Virus record (IMG/VR): IMGVR_UViG_3300042485_001404
Coordinates: 1 to 62,341 of that record
Source: a virus
DNA length: 62,341 bases
Direction: 5' to 3' (one strand)
The position numbers were made by a program, and so were the translations under genes. Numbering within the stretch: position 1 is the first letter of the stretch; each line of letters starts with the position of its first letter. Positions 61,263 to 62,341 of the stretch are shown here, one piece after another. Under the pieces are notes generated by a model. That model ran no database searches. It saw only the letters and a list, made by a program, of their open reading frames with translations, and had not been told where the DNA came from.

Positions 61263-62282
61263 TTAAAAAGGTTTATTATAATAAAACCTAAAATAATTTT
61301 CTATTCTTTGTTGAAAAGATTTATCTACATAAGCAGGTATCATTAATGCTGCTGCAATGTGTGTACCACTAGTCCCAAATACAGCCCCTTTATTACCTAT
61401 AAAAATGTTTCTATCTAACATTCTATAAGAACCATCTCCAAAGTGATCAGAGTTTGTAAAGTTATTTGTAGTGATTGTCTTTTGTTGCTCTACACCATTT
61501 ACAAAAATATCAATAGGAGAAGTAGGACCTACCCTATTATCCCTAGGCATATCATATCTTTTGTAGTTACTGAATTGATTATCTAAAGGTAATGGTCCAC
61601 CATCTATTCTTAATTGACACTTCACTGTTAATATACTCCAATCAGTTAGCAACCCTACTCCTGCAGTTCCTGTTATACTTGTTGTTGAACCTCCTGTGCC
61701 ACCTTTATAATCAAAAGTAATTGAGTTATTACTATTCAATTCTAAAAGAATATCACCAGCACTTGGAAGTGTAGTACTATCTCTGCCATCTAAAATACTT
61801 ACTGTACTTGTTGGTGCATTAGCTCTGCGTATAACAAACATGTACGTGAAACCCGTACCACTAGCATAAACATTTGTAGGAGAATTGATAGTGCAATACA
61901 TCTTAGCTAATGTACTACTTTCTAAATACCTATTTGCAGTATCTCCAAAATCCATATATCGTCTACCCCCTAATCCATCACGCACTAAAGCTGGTCTATA
62001 TGTTGTACCTGCAGTTTGTGTAAATATTTCATCTATATTTGCAAGTATTTGATTAGGTACAGTTTCTGCTAAATTATAACATATTTGAACTGTCCCTACA
62101 TTAGTAGACACTTTATCTGCATTGATATAGAATACAGGATTTCTTTTAGGATCTCCAATAGTGGAAGGATTTAGCATGTTTAACCTTTTGGACATTGTAT
62201 GACCAAACCTTCCACCATGTAATCCAGAGGACAGTCCTACAGTGTTTCCTTGTACTAAACCATTTTCATATCCTCTTTCCAT
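61263..62282 (-). CDS. Tail appendage / LamG-like adhesin, 339 aa
   Basis: The last 250 residues read as a beta-sandwich of the concanavalin/LamG type: repeated beta strands, FVNGVEQQKTITTN, NIFIGNKG, then GTHIAAALMIPAYVDKSFQQ and IENYFRFYYNKPF at the end. Proteins ending in this way are appendage or receptor-binding proteins of Bacteroidota phages. N-terminal 60 residues hold a Gly/Ser-rich attachment part. Its distance from the tail genes and place next to the lysis genes is typical of late adhesin modules. Confidence 0.65.
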   Translation of the reverse strand: MERGYENGLVQGNTVGLSSGLHGGRFGHTMSKRLNMLNPSTIGDPKRNPVFYINADKVSTNVGTVQICYNLAETVPNQILANIDEIFTQTAGTTYRPALVRDGLGGRRYMDFGDTANRYLESSTLAKMYCTINSPTNVYASGTGFTYMFVIRRANAPTSTVSILDGRDSTTLPSAGDILLELNSNNSITFDYKGGTGGSTTSITGTAGVGLLTDWSILTVKCQLRIDGGPLPLDNQFSNYKRYDMPRDNRVGPTSPIDIFVNGVEQQKTITTNNFTNSDHFGDGSYRMLDRNIFIGNKGAVFGTSGTHIAAALMIPAYVDKSFQQRIENYFRFYYNKPF

Positions 62283-62284
62283 AA

Positions 62285-62341
62285 TTAAGCGTAAGTTTCT
62301 CCTATTACAGTAAAATTAGAAACTTTAGCAGCAGTCATAGT
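62285..62341 (-). CDS. C-terminal end of a further late gene (partial)
   Basis: An open frame enters from the right edge and ends with TAA at 62285-62287, two bases ahead of the 62282 start. The last residues read VSNFTVIGETYA. It is probably the 3' end of another tail or appendage gene; too short to classify. Confidence 0.45.
   Translation of the reverse strand, partial: TMTAAKVSNFTVIGETYA

Noticed and set aside
1-62341. TAG or TGA stop-codon recoding, known in some crAss-like phages
   Set aside because: TAG ends PolA, the Ubl-like gene and the SF1 helicase at natural places, and the long frames contain no internal TAG; the tRNA is not a clear suppressor.
1-62341. CRISPR arrays, insertion sequences or an integrase
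   Set aside because: No spaced direct repeats of the right length, transposase, or integrase motif was found by eye.

Overview
The window looks like roughly half to two thirds of the genome of a crAss-like phage (order Crassvirales; tailed, podovirus-type) infecting a member of the Bacteroidota. Evidence: AT-rich DNA with almost no Shine-Dalgarno sites and A-rich leaders; a crAss-type replication block (family A polymerase, DnaB-like helicase, primase, SSB, AAA ATPase, ligase, ThyX, a UDG-like protein); a very large virion RNA-polymerase-type protein with a DYDID metal-binding motif; and an IHF-like gene inside the tail module. Standard stop codons are used, including TAG, so there is no sign of stop-codon recoding. 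Whether the host is a flavobacterium or a gut Bacteroidales cannot be decided; the protein at 25649-26482 resembles one common in Flavobacteriia phages and elements.

Layout. Position 1-436 is most of a phage-encoded tmRNA, with its 5' end off the window. Positions 710-26581 are all on the + strand and form the early/middle block: helicase, OB-fold protein, PolA, SF2 helicase, DnaB-like helicase, AAA ATPase, SSB, primase and a degenerate UDG; then a ubiquitin-like cassette (12190-15806: Ubl, E2-like, JAB protease, E1/ThiF); then two PD-(D/E)XK nucleases, a histone H1-like protein, small genes, ThyX, a radical-SAM protein, a GroES-like protein, ligase, a MazG-like protein and a tRNA. Most genes are separated by a few bases or overlap by ATGA, so they are probably co-transcribed and translationally coupled. 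Internal terminators follow three genes (after 1348, 12819 and 19483).

Positions 26622-62341 are all on the - strand and form the late virion/lysis block, read from right to left: a tail or appendage protein, holin, small membrane protein, a terminator-promoter junction, a RecB-like nuclease, a ring-type structural protein, an IHF-like protein, a tail tubular protein, a 1914-aa muzzle/stabilisation protein, two cargo-type proteins, the 4847-aa RNA polymerase/zincin protein, a 1804-aa internal protein and a small basic protein. The two blocks converge on a strong two-way terminator at 26580-26620. Capsid, portal and terminase genes are not present and are expected beyond the right edge.

The most interesting element is the apparently complete Ubl-E2-JAB-E1 cassette, whose gene content resembles bacterial anti-phage ubiquitin-like systems but which here sits in a phage replication region. 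Also notable are the phage tmRNA, the UDG homologue lacking catalytic motifs, and the reordered ThyX. All assignments come from reading motifs by eye; no database or structure search was run.
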